In this document: positions 1 through 7,990 of the stretch, one piece after another
How the letters are laid out: every line of letters begins with the position of its first letter
How positions within the stretch are numbered: position 1 is the first letter of the stretch
From: JADFQT01 sp965216025
Lineage (GTDB): Bacteria > Chloroflexota > Dehalococcoidia > Lucifugimonadales > UBA3495
DNA length: 64,000 nucleotides
Assembly: GCA_965216025.1 (NCBI GenBank)
Contig: CBDCEX010000014.1
Span: 303,028 to 367,027 of the forward strand
Direction: 5' to 3'
Program-made: the position numbers and the translations under genes
Notes under the pieces: model-generated
The model's database searches: none
What the model was told of the DNA's origin: nothing
Seen by the model: the letters and a program-made list of their open reading frames with translations, nothing else

Positions 1-323
1 TGTCAGGGGTGATCGTAGGTGAAATGGGTGAGGAAGGCAGTGCTCCCGAAGAACCTTACGTCTCTATAGACGACTATACTTTTCGTCTGGACGCTGGCGT
101 GGGCATCTCAGAAATCAACGACAAGCTGAACGTGAACTTGCCCGAAGGCAGCTACCATACAGTGGCTGGATTTATTCTGGACCGACTGGGGCGCATCCCC
201 CAGGAAGGCGACGTCGTCGAGTACCATGATTTGAGGTTAACAGTTAAAACGATGGATGGAGTCAGGATTGCCGTGGTGGAGTTGCTCCGGCTCCGAAATC
301 TGGAAGGTGGCGCAAACCTGTAA
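1..323 (+). CDS. C-terminal end of a CorC/HlyC-type CBS-domain transporter protein (5' partial)
   Basis: The reading frame is open to the left edge, so the start lies outside the window. The visible part begins with an IVGEMGEE stretch like the linker that follows the CBS pair in CorC/TlyC/hemolysin-C proteins. About 80 residues of the CorC_HlyC accessory domain follow: YTFRLDAGVGISEIND, then GFILDRLGRIP and GDVVEYHDLRLTV. In the family this domain caps a DUF21 membrane region and a CBS pair and is linked to Mg/Co homeostasis. The stop is TAA at 321-323. A GTG at position 9 could be called as a start but lies inside the conserved linker, so I treat the gene as truncated by the window edge. 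Confidence 0.85.
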   Translation, partial: SGVIVGEMGEEGSAPEEPYVSIDDYTFRLDAGVGISEINDKLNVNLPEGSYHTVAGFILDRLGRIPQEGDVVEYHDLRLTVKTMDGVRIAVVELLRLRNLEGGANL

Positions 324-406
324 TGACTGCGAAATGGTCGCAATCTTGCCGGCTGTCATCGTTGAGCTGGAAACCCGGCTGAAAAGCCCTGTTGTGACTA
401 GATGAG

Positions 407-751
407 GTGGAGGATAGCAAGTGGACTGTGCCAAGTCTGAAGCATCGGCTAGAAACCCAATTGGCCCGCGGCAATGTTTTCGCCGGAACTCCCGATCAGG
501 TCTTTCAACAACTGAAGAATTTCTGGGAGTACTCGGGGGGATTCGGACATCTGTTAATGATGGGTCAAGCCGGCTTCTTGACCTACGATGAGACCCTGCG
601 TTCAATGACTCTGTTTACCCAAGACGTCTACCCCCGGCTCAAGGAATTAACGGCGTGTTACGATGCGGGGGCCATGAAGGAGCTCAGATGGTCCCAGCCC
701 GACGTCGAGGAATTCGACGTGGGTTTGCTGGCATCCGAATTCGTCAGGTAA
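407..751 (+). pseudogene. Remnant of an LLM-class flavin-dependent oxidoreductase (C-terminal end)
   Basis: About 115 residues match the last quarter of luciferase-like monooxygenases: an AGTPDQVFQQLKNF helix, then GGFGHLLMMGQAGFLTYDET and a final VYPRLKEL helix. The TIM-barrel body with the flavin site is absent. A TGA at 395-397 closes the frame upstream, so the piece cannot extend leftward. GTG at 407 is only the first possible start and has no good ribosome site. Full-length relatives are about 350-400 residues. I read it as a decayed fragment. The intact family would be a cytosolic FMNH2- or F420-dependent oxidoreductase, common in the suspected lineage. Confidence 0.75.
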
Positions 752-853
752 GCTGGAGAATTACCGAGGGCGCCAACCCTTTTCCGCTCCGGCCTCTCGC
801 AACGACCTGGCCTGGGCGACAGCATCCTGCCCAAAACAGCAATGGAGGTTCCA

Positions 854-1870
854 ATGCCTTACGGAGGAAACGACTGGCTCGCATTAACCCCGGAACCAAC
901 CCTAGAACCGGATATGCCCATCTGCGATCCCCATCACCATTTTTGGGATCTCCGTCCAGATCGAATTCCCTACCAAAGATACCTGCTTCACGAGCTGGCC
1001 GCTGATATTAATAGTGGACACAACGTGCGGTCTACGGCCTTCATCGAAGCCAGATCGATGTATCGGACTGACGGACCGGAGGAACTGCGTTCGGTCGGCG
1101 AAGTCGAGTTTGTCCAAGGCCTGGCTGCGGCCAGCGCCAGCGGATTGTACGGACCAACCAAAGCGGCGGCAGCCATCATCGGAAACGCCGACTTGAGCCT
1201 GGGCGAAAGGGTTGAACCGGTTCTGGAAGCGCTGCAGGCCGCCAGCCCCAACCGATTTCGTGGTGTTCGTCGCTCCGCCGCCTGGGATCCCCATCCAGAC
1301 GTAGAAAACCGGGCCGAGCCAGGCCTGCTGGCCAGTGACAGCTTTCGGACCGGCGCTCGAGTGCTGGCGCGAAGGGGATTGTCCCTGGAGAATACTCTGT
1401 ATTTCCCCCAACTGCCGGAGCTGGTAGATTTTGCCAACGCGGTCCCAGACTTAACCATAGTCTTGAATCACATCGGAGGGTTATACCGAGTAGGCTCATA
1501 CGCCAATCGAGACGATGAGGTTCTCCCCGCTTGGCGAAGCGGCATTGCCGCGGTAGCTGCCTGCCCCAATATATATCTTAAGCTAGGCGGTGTCGGGCAG
1601 CCTCGTTACGGTTTCGATTGGTATACCTGGGACAAGCCAATTGGCTCCGAGGAGATGGCCCAAGCATTGTCTCCTTTGATGAATTACTGTATCGAGCAAT
1701 TCGGACCGGGCCGGTGCATGTTTGAAAGCAACTTCCCGCCGGATAAAGTGTCGTCTTCATACAACGTGCTGTTTAACGCTTTTAAAAGGCTATCAGAAGG
1801 CTACTCGGCTTCGGAGCGCGCCGCCCTGTTTCACGATGCCGCCACCAGGGTATACCGGATCGACAAATAG
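854..1870 (+). CDS. Amidohydrolase-2 family metal-dependent hydrolase (TIM barrel)
   Basis: A 338-residue protein with the family's N-terminal metal motif DPHHHFWD at about residues 25-32. It also has LNHIGG for the beta-5 histidine region, YLKLGG, and FESNFPPDK for the last barrel strand with its acidic ligand region. These are features of amidohydrolase_2 enzymes (2-pyrone-4,6-dicarboxylate lactonase, L-fuconolactone hydrolase and related). I prefer ATG at 854 over the in-frame ATG at 842, because a GGAGG at 844-848 lies five bases before it. The substrate cannot be read from sequence. It is followed by an alpha/beta hydrolase about 50 bp downstream on the same strand, so co-transcription is plausible. 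Confidence 0.88.
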   Translation: MPYGGNDWLALTPEPTLEPDMPICDPHHHFWDLRPDRIPYQRYLLHELAADINSGHNVRSTAFIEARSMYRTDGPEELRSVGEVEFVQGLAAASASGLYGPTKAAAAIIGNADLSLGERVEPVLEALQAASPNRFRGVRRSAAWDPHPDVENRAEPGLLASDSFRTGARVLARRGLSLENTLYFPQLPELVDFANAVPDLTIVLNHIGGLYRVGSYANRDDEVLPAWRSGIAAVAACPNIYLKLGGVGQPRYGFDWYTWDKPIGSEEMAQALSPLMNYCIEQFGPGRCMFESNFPPDKVSSSYNVLFNAFKRLSEGYSASERAALFHDAATRVYRIDK

Positions 1871-1922
1871 CCAGGACTGATACTGCACCCCCTAAAGCTA
1901 CTGCGCGTGGAGAGAGTTTGGC

Positions 1923-2699
1923 ATGTCTACCAACGATTTTCCCTCCCTGGATCAACTAAACCTGTCTGTCAACTCTTTCTACCCCCGTCGGAATTGGATT
2001 CCAGTACCTCCCGGGGCTGTGGCCCACATGATAACCGTGGAAGATGGGGTAACCCTTTCCTGCCGCTTTTTCCCATCCGGAGCCACCAACCCCACCATAT
2101 TGTTTTTTTATGGTAACGGGGAGACTGCCGTCGACTATGATGATATAGCTCCCTTCTACACTCAGATTGGCGTCAATTTTTTCATCGCCGACTATCGCGG
2201 TTACGGCGCCAGCAGCGGCTCTCCTACTTATAGCTCTATGCTTTCGGACGCCCACAAAGTGGTAGCGGAGCTCCAGACAATCCTGAGCGCCGATGGGTAC
2301 AGCGGCCCCCTCTACGTCATGGGACGTTCTATGGGACGTCACTCAGCCTTTGAGCTGGGCGCCAGGACACCGGATGTGCTCAAAGGCATGATAATAGAAA
2401 GCGGACGTCCCACCCTGGGTCAATTCCTGCATGGACTAGAACCCGATCTTGCCACCATGTTGGAAGCCACCCATCGGGACAAGGTTCGTTCCGTCCAACT
2501 TCCGGTTTTGGTAATCCATGGGGAAGAGGACACTCTGGCGCCGGTTCAACAAGCGGTGGACATGTATCACGACTTTGTGTCTCCAAACAAACGGTTGTTG
2601 ACCATACCAGGAGCCGGGCATAACAACCTTCTACATCTGGGGCTCGGGGAATATTTCGAGGCCATCCGTGCTTTTGTCGCCGGGGACTCAACGCAATGA
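1923..2699 (+). CDS. Alpha/beta-hydrolase fold protein
   Basis: A 258-residue hydrolase of the serine-aminopeptidase/BAAT-like type, without a signal peptide. Strand beta-3 reads TILFFYGNGE, giving the oxyanion region. The nucleophile elbow is GRSMG with Ser136. An acidic residue follows in HGEEDTLAP (about 202), and the catalytic histidine is in GAGHNN (about 233). The length fits a minimal fold with a short lid. The start ATG follows a GAGAG-type ribosome site. It lies between an amidohydrolase and an arylsulfotransferase-like gene on the same strand, suggesting a small catabolic cluster. The substrate is unknown. Confidence 0.88.
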   Translation: MSTNDFPSLDQLNLSVNSFYPRRNWIPVPPGAVAHMITVEDGVTLSCRFFPSGATNPTILFFYGNGETAVDYDDIAPFYTQIGVNFFIADYRGYGASSGSPTYSSMLSDAHKVVAELQTILSADGYSGPLYVMGRSMGRHSAFELGARTPDVLKGMIIESGRPTLGQFLHGLEPDLATMLEATHRDKVRSVQLPVLVIHGEEDTLAPVQQAVDMYHDFVSPNKRLLTIPGAGHNNLLHLGLGEYFEAIRAFVAGDSTQ

Positions 2700-2762
2700 T
2701 CTCTTCCTACACGCCTCCTGGACTGGGCCGGACTGAAATTTTATGAGGAGTCGGAAATCACC

Positions 2763-3890
2763 ATGGGTTGGTCTACACATCATCCTAATGGGCTAATCTA
2801 TTACGCACCACAGCACTCCTACCGGGGCTACACTTTGATCACCAGTTCCCGAGGCACCGACGCCTACCTTCTTGATATGGAAGGCCGAGTTTGCCATCGT
2901 TGGCATCTGGAGGAAGGTATCAGCTACGGGTATCTCCTCTCCAACGGCCATCTCTTGATGAGGAAGAATCCTCCCACTGCTACAGATGGTAGGCCACGGG
3001 GAGCGAGGACGGCGGTAGGCGCCGTGATTGAGCTAGATTGGGACGGCAATCTGGTTTGGGCCTATCGAAACCCCATGGTGCACCACGATTTTCAGCGCCT
3101 GCCCAATGGGAACACCCTGGTGCTGGTATTTGAGGATATTCCCCCCGAAGTCGCCGCCCAAGTCAAGGGCGGAATCGTCGACGAAGACGTCGCTGAGCCA
3201 ATGCTGGGAGACGTGGTGCACGAGGTCACGCCGGCGGGGAATATCGTCGATTCCTGGCGCTCTTGGGAGCATCTCAACGTTGACGAGGACGTGATTTGTT
3301 TCCTAGAAAACCGGTATGAATGGACTCACCAAAACTCGTTGAATATAACCGCCAATGGAGACTTACTGGTCAGCTTTCGCCAGACCAGCACCGTGGGCAT
3401 CGTGGACCGGGCTAGTGGTGAATTCAGCTGGAAATGGGGACCGGGAGAGATCTCCCACCAGCATAATCCCACCTATCTGGACAACGGGCACGTGCTAATT
3501 TTCGACAACGGCCCCCACCACGTGGGTGCCTCCTTCTCTCGCGTCGTCGAGGTAGACCCCAATACCAACGAGTTGGCCTGGGAGTACAGCGGCGATCCAC
3601 CCATCTCTTTTTACAGCTACCACATAAGCGGCGCCGAACGCCTTCCCAACGGCAACACGCTGATTAGCGAGGGCGCTCCAGGACGCATTTTCGAGGTTAC
3701 CCATAACAAAGAGATAGTTTGGGAATACATCAATCCCTTCCGATCCAATGGCGGTGGTGGTGGCGGGGGTAACGCCCCGAACTCGGTATTCCGAGCCCAC
3801 CGTTACGGGCCGGACCACCCGGGCTTGCGGGACCATAATTTGGATCCGTCCCGTTACGCCAACATCAACCGGATCTATGGCGTGAGTTGA
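2763..3890 (+). CDS. Arylsulfotransferase (ASST)-like beta-propeller protein
   Basis: A 375-residue protein with repeated blade motifs typical of the arylsulfotransferase family. YTLITSSRGTDAYLLDMEGR is followed by several LPNGNTLV or NGHVLIF turns, each paired with a W-containing strand (LVWAYRNP, FSWKWGPG, LAWEYSGD, IVWEYINP). This is the six-bladed propeller pattern. Family histidines are present in MVHHDFQ, WTHQNSLN and SYHISGAE. No signal peptide is evident, unlike periplasmic enterobacterial AssT, so it may belong to the Arylsulfotran_2 subgroup of uncertain reaction. Near the C-terminus a run of seven glycines forms a low-complexity linker. A GAGGAG site precedes the ATG. Confidence 0.82.
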   Translation: MGWSTHHPNGLIYYAPQHSYRGYTLITSSRGTDAYLLDMEGRVCHRWHLEEGISYGYLLSNGHLLMRKNPPTATDGRPRGARTAVGAVIELDWDGNLVWAYRNPMVHHDFQRLPNGNTLVLVFEDIPPEVAAQVKGGIVDEDVAEPMLGDVVHEVTPAGNIVDSWRSWEHLNVDEDVICFLENRYEWTHQNSLNITANGDLLVSFRQTSTVGIVDRASGEFSWKWGPGEISHQHNPTYLDNGHVLIFDNGPHHVGASFSRVVEVDPNTNELAWEYSGDPPISFYSYHISGAERLPNGNTLISEGAPGRIFEVTHNKEIVWEYINPFRSNGGGGGGGNAPNSVFRAHRYGPDHPGLRDHNLDPSRYANINRIYGVS

Positions 3891-4257
3891 GCCACGTTGC
3901 CTCTGCCTTCTCAGTTCATAAATCAATGGTTACCGTGTTGTACCACGGGGGTTATTCCGCTACTGGAGTTCCGCGAGGCACCGGGCTGGCAGCTCTCATT
4001 TCGGTGATATCGGGAGAGCCTCTTCCGGGGCTACTTTTTCAGACCATGAGAAATCTAGATCCGGCCACGGTCCACTTTGATGGTGCTCGTAGTCGCAGCA
4101 AGGCCAGGCCAGCCGCTCGCCTTCCGGCAGAAGACTACGAAATACATGAAGCTGTGTGTATTCCGAGCGAAATCTGATTTTCTTCGGCTTCTGTAGTATT
4201 ATTTGCCTTATTCACCAACAAAAGCTAAATCAAGGCAGGAACGGATTGGGAGTATAG
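3891..4257 (+). other. Intergenic stretch, nothing convincing
   Basis: About 370 bp between the arylsulfotransferase-like and BNR-repeat genes. Open frames here are short and have no recognisable motif. The end (about 4170-4250) turns AT-richer and probably carries the promoter of the next gene, but I could not fix clear -35/-10 boxes. Confidence 0.4.
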
Positions 4258-5247
4258 ATGATGGCAGATAGTATGACTATTCTGGTGGGCACGGTGGGAC
4301 AGGGAATCATCCGGAGTGAGGATGGGGGAGAAAGCTGGCAGCGGGTGGGCATCAACTCGGGGCTGCACTCCGACGCGCTGGTGAGGACGGTTGTTAACCA
4401 CCCGGAGCGGCCGGAGGTGGTGTTTACCGGTACCGACAAAGGGCTGTACCGCAGCGAAGACGGCGGGAAAAACTGGCAGCTAAACGATTCAGCGCTGAAA
4501 GATTACTGCGTGTGGGCTCTGGCCATAGATCGGGCCGATCCCAACACCATGTATGCTGGTACCGGAACGCCGGACCCGGCTACCATTTTCCGCTCTTCGG
4601 ATGGCGGCAGGACCTGGGAGCAGCGCCCGGTTGAGGTTGCCAAGGAATGTCCGGCGGTAGGGGTGCCCCGGGTGACCGGCATAGCCATTGATCCGGAGAA
4701 CCGCCAGGACATTTGGGTGGGTTTTGAGGTAGATGGCGTGCGCAGGAGCACCGATGGTGGTGACACCTGGCAAAAGATAAACGGTGCCATCCCCAATCTC
4801 GACGTTCACAATGTCGCCGTAGCGGCCGGACCGCCCAAGACCGTGGTGGTGGTGGTTAATAACGACGTTTATACCAGCGACGACGGGGGAAATTCTTGGC
4901 AGGCTATCGGCATAAAAGACGTTTTCCCCATGACCTACCCCAGGGGCATAATGGTTAAGCCCGACAATCCCCAGACTATCTTCGTCACGATTGGCGACAC
5001 CACCCCAGGCCGCACCGGAACCGTAATGCGGTCCACCGACACCGGTAAAACCTGGCATAATCTCTCCTTACCGGTACAGCCCAATACGGCGATGTGGGTG
5101 GTGAACGCCCAGCCTTTCAACCCTCAGGTGATTTTCGCCGGAAGCCGCTATGGATATCTCTACCGTAGTGACGACGGAGGAGATTCCTGGAGCAAGCTTT
5201 GGAGGGAGTTCAGCGAGATTTCCTCTCTGCTGTGGATGCCCAACTGA
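4258..5247 (+). CDS. BNR/Asp-box repeat protein (sialidase-like or Ycf48-like propeller)
   Basis: A 329-residue protein built from regularly spaced Asp boxes of the form S-x-D-x-G-x-x-W. I count SEDGGESW, SEDGGKNW, SSDGGRTW, STDGGDTW, SDDGGNSW, STDTGKTW and SDDGGDSW, which is seven repeats, as expected for a beta-propeller. No arginine triad of true sialidases is apparent. Relatives in environmental bacteria are often annotated as WD40/YVTN/BNR-like glycosyl hydrolases or photosystem-II stability factors, usually without a known role. There is no signal peptide. Two tandem ATG codons occur at the start; either could serve. Its stop codon overlaps a sequence resembling an IS630 terminal repeat. 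Confidence 0.85.
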   Translation: MMADSMTILVGTVGQGIIRSEDGGESWQRVGINSGLHSDALVRTVVNHPERPEVVFTGTDKGLYRSEDGGKNWQLNDSALKDYCVWALAIDRADPNTMYAGTGTPDPATIFRSSDGGRTWEQRPVEVAKECPAVGVPRVTGIAIDPENRQDIWVGFEVDGVRRSTDGGDTWQKINGAIPNLDVHNVAVAAGPPKTVVVVVNNDVYTSDDGGNSWQAIGIKDVFPMTYPRGIMVKPDNPQTIFVTIGDTTPGRTGTVMRSTDTGKTWHNLSLPVQPNTAMWVVNAQPFNPQVIFAGSRYGYLYRSDDGGDSWSKLWREFSEISSLLWMPN

Positions 5248-5271
5248 ACCAAAGCCAAAGTGGAATCTACA
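5247..5271 (+). repeat. Sequence resembling a terminal repeat of the IS630-type element at 54904-56131
   Basis: Starting in the TGA of the BNR gene, the sequence AACCAAAGCC-A-AGTGG-AA-TCTACA closely follows the right end of the IS630-type element at 54904-56131 (read inward: AACCAAAGCCAAGGTGGGAA). No second end or transposase accompanies it here. It may be a solo end left by deletion. Confidence 0.4.
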
Positions 5272-5302
5272 ACAACACCGAATGGGGCAGCGCTGCCAAC
5301 AC

Positions 5303-5381
5303 CGTCATTCCGGCGAACGCCGGAATCCAGGGAACAGCACAGAACGTACTTTCCTGGACACCGGCTTACGCCGGTGTGACG
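5303..5381. repeat. REP/MITE-like paired palindrome
   Basis: The left arm contains GTCATTCCGGCGAACGCCGG with ATCCAG after it. About 24 bp later the right arm CTGGACACCGGCTTACGCCG ends in GTGTGACG, nearly the inverse of the left arm. Each arm is itself a small palindrome. This is the widespread 'gtcattccggcgaa' repetitive element of many bacterial genomes. It is often mistaken for a CRISPR unit but occurs here as one pair between genes. Confidence 0.75.
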
Positions 5382-5477
5382 AAGGACTTTGCTCGTTCAG
5401 GTTGCGCTAACTAACACACTGCCGATTGCCGAAGCAGACTCTGAGCTTTAGCTGAATGTAGTTTTCACCTTAGTATC

Positions 5478-6640
5478 AGACCAATTCTGAATAAAGAGTG
5501 AAGGAAAAGGGTAGGAGGATGGTGTATGTAGTGGAGATAAAATGAAGGGAAAATAGCCAAGGAGTGAGGGACGAAGGGATGGGAAAAGGAGTGAAAGTTG
5601 ACTGGCAAGAAAGCAGCGAGGAATTGAAACAGCTTTACCAGAAAGAGGTACATCCCCAACGGCGTACCCGACTGCAAGCCTTCTGGCAGCTGAGCCAGGG
5701 GAAACGCATTCAGGATGTAGTGGATACGACCGGGGCATCCTACCGCAGCATGGAACAGTGGCTCAGGTGGTATCGACGAGGTGGACTTGGCGAAGTTCTG
5801 AGACGGGTGGTAGGGCACCAGGCCAAGGGCAAAAAGCCCTATCTAAACCCGCTGCAGCAAAGAGCGCTGGTGGCCAAGGTGCAACTGGGCCAGTTCCGGA
5901 CGGTCTGGGATGCAAAGGAGTGGGTCTGGGGACGCTGGGGGGTGCGTTATACCTATAAAGGCATGTATTCCCTGATGAAGGGGCTTGGGCTGGGGTTGAA
6001 AGTCCCCCGACCCCATTCCGATAAAGCCGATGCAAAACAGCAGATGGCCTGGAAAAAAGGGGCCTACTGGATGCCTTGGGCCAGGCTGGAATGACTACTG
6101 CCTCCCGGTTATGGCACTGTGACGAGATGCGTTTTGGTCTCTGGGGGCAGGTGCGGCGGCGCTGGGGTCTGAAAGGGAAGAAGATTATCCAGCCGATGCA
6201 GATCGTGTTCCGTTGGAGCTATTTGGTGCTGGCGGTGGACGTGGGGCGGGGTGAACTACACTGGGGGTGGTCCCAGGGCATGAACCAGCAACAGTTGGTT
6301 CCCATATTTGAGCAGTGGCCCATGGATGGGGTGGTGTGGGATGGAGCCCCCAGTCACAGAGGTAAACTCATGGGCCAGCTGGGCTTTGGGCGAATATCTC
6401 TACCGGCCTACTCGCCGGAGTTGAATCCAGCGGAAAGGGTCTTTGAGGAAGTGCGCCGGCACATTGAAGGAGAGGTATATCCTTCCCTAGAGGCCAAAAG
6501 GTCGGCCATAGAACACCTGCTGCGGCAACTGAAGGCTGACAAACCACGCTTAAAGCGGCTGATAGGTTGGGACTGGCTCCAGCGGGCTTTGGCTCAACTT
6601 CCCAACGCTTAACTCTGCCGCTTATAAACAGAATTGGTAT
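5478..6640 (+). mobile_element. IS630-family element (type a)
   Basis: About 1.16 kb. Both ends carry an inverted ACCAATTCTG core: on the left at about 5480-5490, and on the right as its complement CAGAATTGGT at about 6630-6639. Between them lie two overlapping frames of an IS630 transposase. The right flank is the remnant of a DUF4242 gene, which begins directly at the IS border. I could not read an unambiguous TA duplication, so the exact ends are uncertain by a few bases. Confidence 0.75.
5564..6612 (+). CDS. IS630-family transposase in two frames (possible -1 frameshift)
   Basis: Frame one (5564-6094, 176 aa) has the N-terminal helix-turn-helix (RIQDVVDTTGASYRSMEQWLRWY) and the winged-helix linker. 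Frame two (open from 6052 or earlier to 6612) has the DDE catalytic core: WHCDEMRFGLWG, VVWDGAPSHRG and YSPELNPAERVFEE. The frames overlap at a run of six A followed by four G (6053-6062). A one-base backward slip there joins the frames so that they read WKKRGLLDALGQAGM, as expected for one protein. Some IS630 relatives use frameshifting, so expression through slippage is plausible but not shown. Confidence 0.78.
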
Positions 6641-6853
6641 AAGGCCCATCAGGCAGTGATAGAAACGTACCAGCGGTTCCCGGCCAGGGGAGAGTACGTC
6701 CGTTACATCCGCAGCACCTACATTCCAGGGGAGTCGAGATGCCTGTTCCTGTTTGATGCTCCCAACGCGGCACCTGTTGAAGAGGTCAATGAGGTCGCGA
6801 AGTTGCCATACACTCGTGTCGTGGAGGCCATTGACTTACCCGCAGAAGCGTAG
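6641..6853 (+). pseudogene. Remnant of a DUF4242 (nickel-binding-like) small protein
   Basis: Residues YVRYIRSTYIPGESRCLFLF, DAPNAAPVEEVNEVAKLPYT and RVVEAIDL match the C-terminal two thirds of DUF4242 proteins, usually about 80-90 residues with a ferredoxin-like fold. The frame runs back into the IS630 end at 6640, so the native N-terminus is missing. No matching N-terminal half was found on the other side of the element, so the insertion was probably accompanied by deletion. A GTG at 6656 could start a 65-residue protein but has no convincing ribosome site. Confidence 0.65.
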
Positions 6854-7120
6854 ACGCTTCTTTCCTCCACTCTGGCGGTGGGGAAGAGCCACCCAGGCCA
6901 CGAGCATGTCCCGTGGCATTTTCATCCAACTACTGGCATCCTAACTACGTCCCAGTAGGAAGTGACAACCAAAAAAACGACCTCTTTTCCGGTTGGGTAC
7001 GGGTGAGTTTTGTACTCCGACGCCACCCACTATTACAGGTTTAGCCGCGTGATATGGAGGCTTAGCGGGGGCCACCACCCCAGCTATCCTGAGACTTGGC
7101 TCTCATGATTCAGTTGGGTA

Positions 7121-7990
7121 TCAAACCTTCAGACTCCCCTGATAGCGAGAGAGCCTCGTATCTCCCGCCAATGCCTGGATATAGCTGTTTATGATCCGTG
7201 CCTCTGTATCCGAATTGATCATATTAGCCTGCCGCTGGGCTTCCGCGAGGATAAAATCGCGATCCCGGTCGGCCCCTGCGCGAATCTTCAGGTCTTCTTC
7301 TTCACCTTCAGCCCGAAAACGGGTGGCGATTCGGTTTCGCTCCGCCCGCATGCGGGTGTAAATGCTTGGGGTCACTTGATCAGGGAAGTTGACTCGCTTG
7401 ATGCGTACATCGACAATTTCGATGCCGAAATTCTGCGTGGCAACGGTCGTCCTGACTTCAGCCAGCACTTCATCCATAAGCTCGGTACGGGTTTCCGTCC
7501 CTTCAAAATGAGGTAACCCTTCGCCATCTGCCACTGGGTTTCCGCTCTCATCCAGAACCGGTCTTGAGCCAATTATTTCAAACCGATCCCGTAATGCCAC
7601 CTGGTCCCGCAAAATAGATGTGACTATATCTCCCAAACGGCTTCTGGCGCCGGTTTCGGTCTGCAAGGTCCGCCGGAATTGAACCGGGTCGACAATGCGG
7701 TAACGAACGTAGGAATCGATGATCAGGTTCTGCTTTTCTCTATCCGGCATGGCTACGGGAGGAGCGTCGATTCGCAGAATACGCTTGTCGAGATTGAGGG
7801 CGTTCTCGGCAAAGGGGGTCTTCCAGTATAGTCCCGGCTGGATTCTGGTAGCTTTGACCTCGCCGAACCGCAGATTAAGCGTTTGTTCGGTCACGTCCAC
7901 GGTGTACAAAGCCTGGCTCAGGATAGCCAGACCGATTAACAGGAGCACAACGACCGCGACAATTACTCCGATAATGGTTGAGTTCCTCAT
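7121..7990 (-). CDS. hflC: HflC, SPFH-domain protease modulator
   Basis: A 289-residue membrane protein with one N-terminal transmembrane helix (residues about 5-27). The SPFH/band-7 domain follows: VDVTEQTLNLRFGEVKATRI, PGLYWKTPF, LDKRILRID, and then DSYVRYRIVDPVQFRRTLQT. A charged coiled region MRAERNRIATRFRAEGEEE leads to the C-terminal alanine-rich helix. In the family HflC pairs with HflK in a large ring that modulates FtsH. Its ATG overlaps the stop of the upstream hflK frame as ATGA (7987-7990), the usual sign of translational coupling. It appears intact, although its partner is frameshifted. Confidence 0.92.
   Translation of the reverse strand: MRNSTIIGVIVAVVVLLLIGLAILSQALYTVDVTEQTLNLRFGEVKATRIQPGLYWKTPFAENALNLDKRILRIDAPPVAMPDREKQNLIIDSYVRYRIVDPVQFRRTLQTETGARSRLGDIVTSILRDQVALRDRFEIIGSRPVLDESGNPVADGEGLPHFEGTETRTELMDEVLAEVRTTVATQNFGIEIVDVRIKRVNFPDQVTPSIYTRMRAERNRIATRFRAEGEEEDLKIRAGADRDRDFILAEAQRQANMINSDTEARIINSYIQALAGDTRLSRYQGSLKV

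Noticed and set aside
237..605. Minus-strand frame opposite the CorC and LLM remnants
   Set aside because: Antisense shadow; the plus-strand frames have family motifs.
3887..4177. 96-residue plus-strand frame after the arylsulfotransferase-like gene
   Set aside because: It overlaps the previous stop, has unlike composition and matches no family.
5303..5381. Possible two-unit CRISPR from the GTCATTCCGGCGAA repeats
   Set aside because: The two arms are inverted, not direct, and the sequence is a common REP/MITE-like element.
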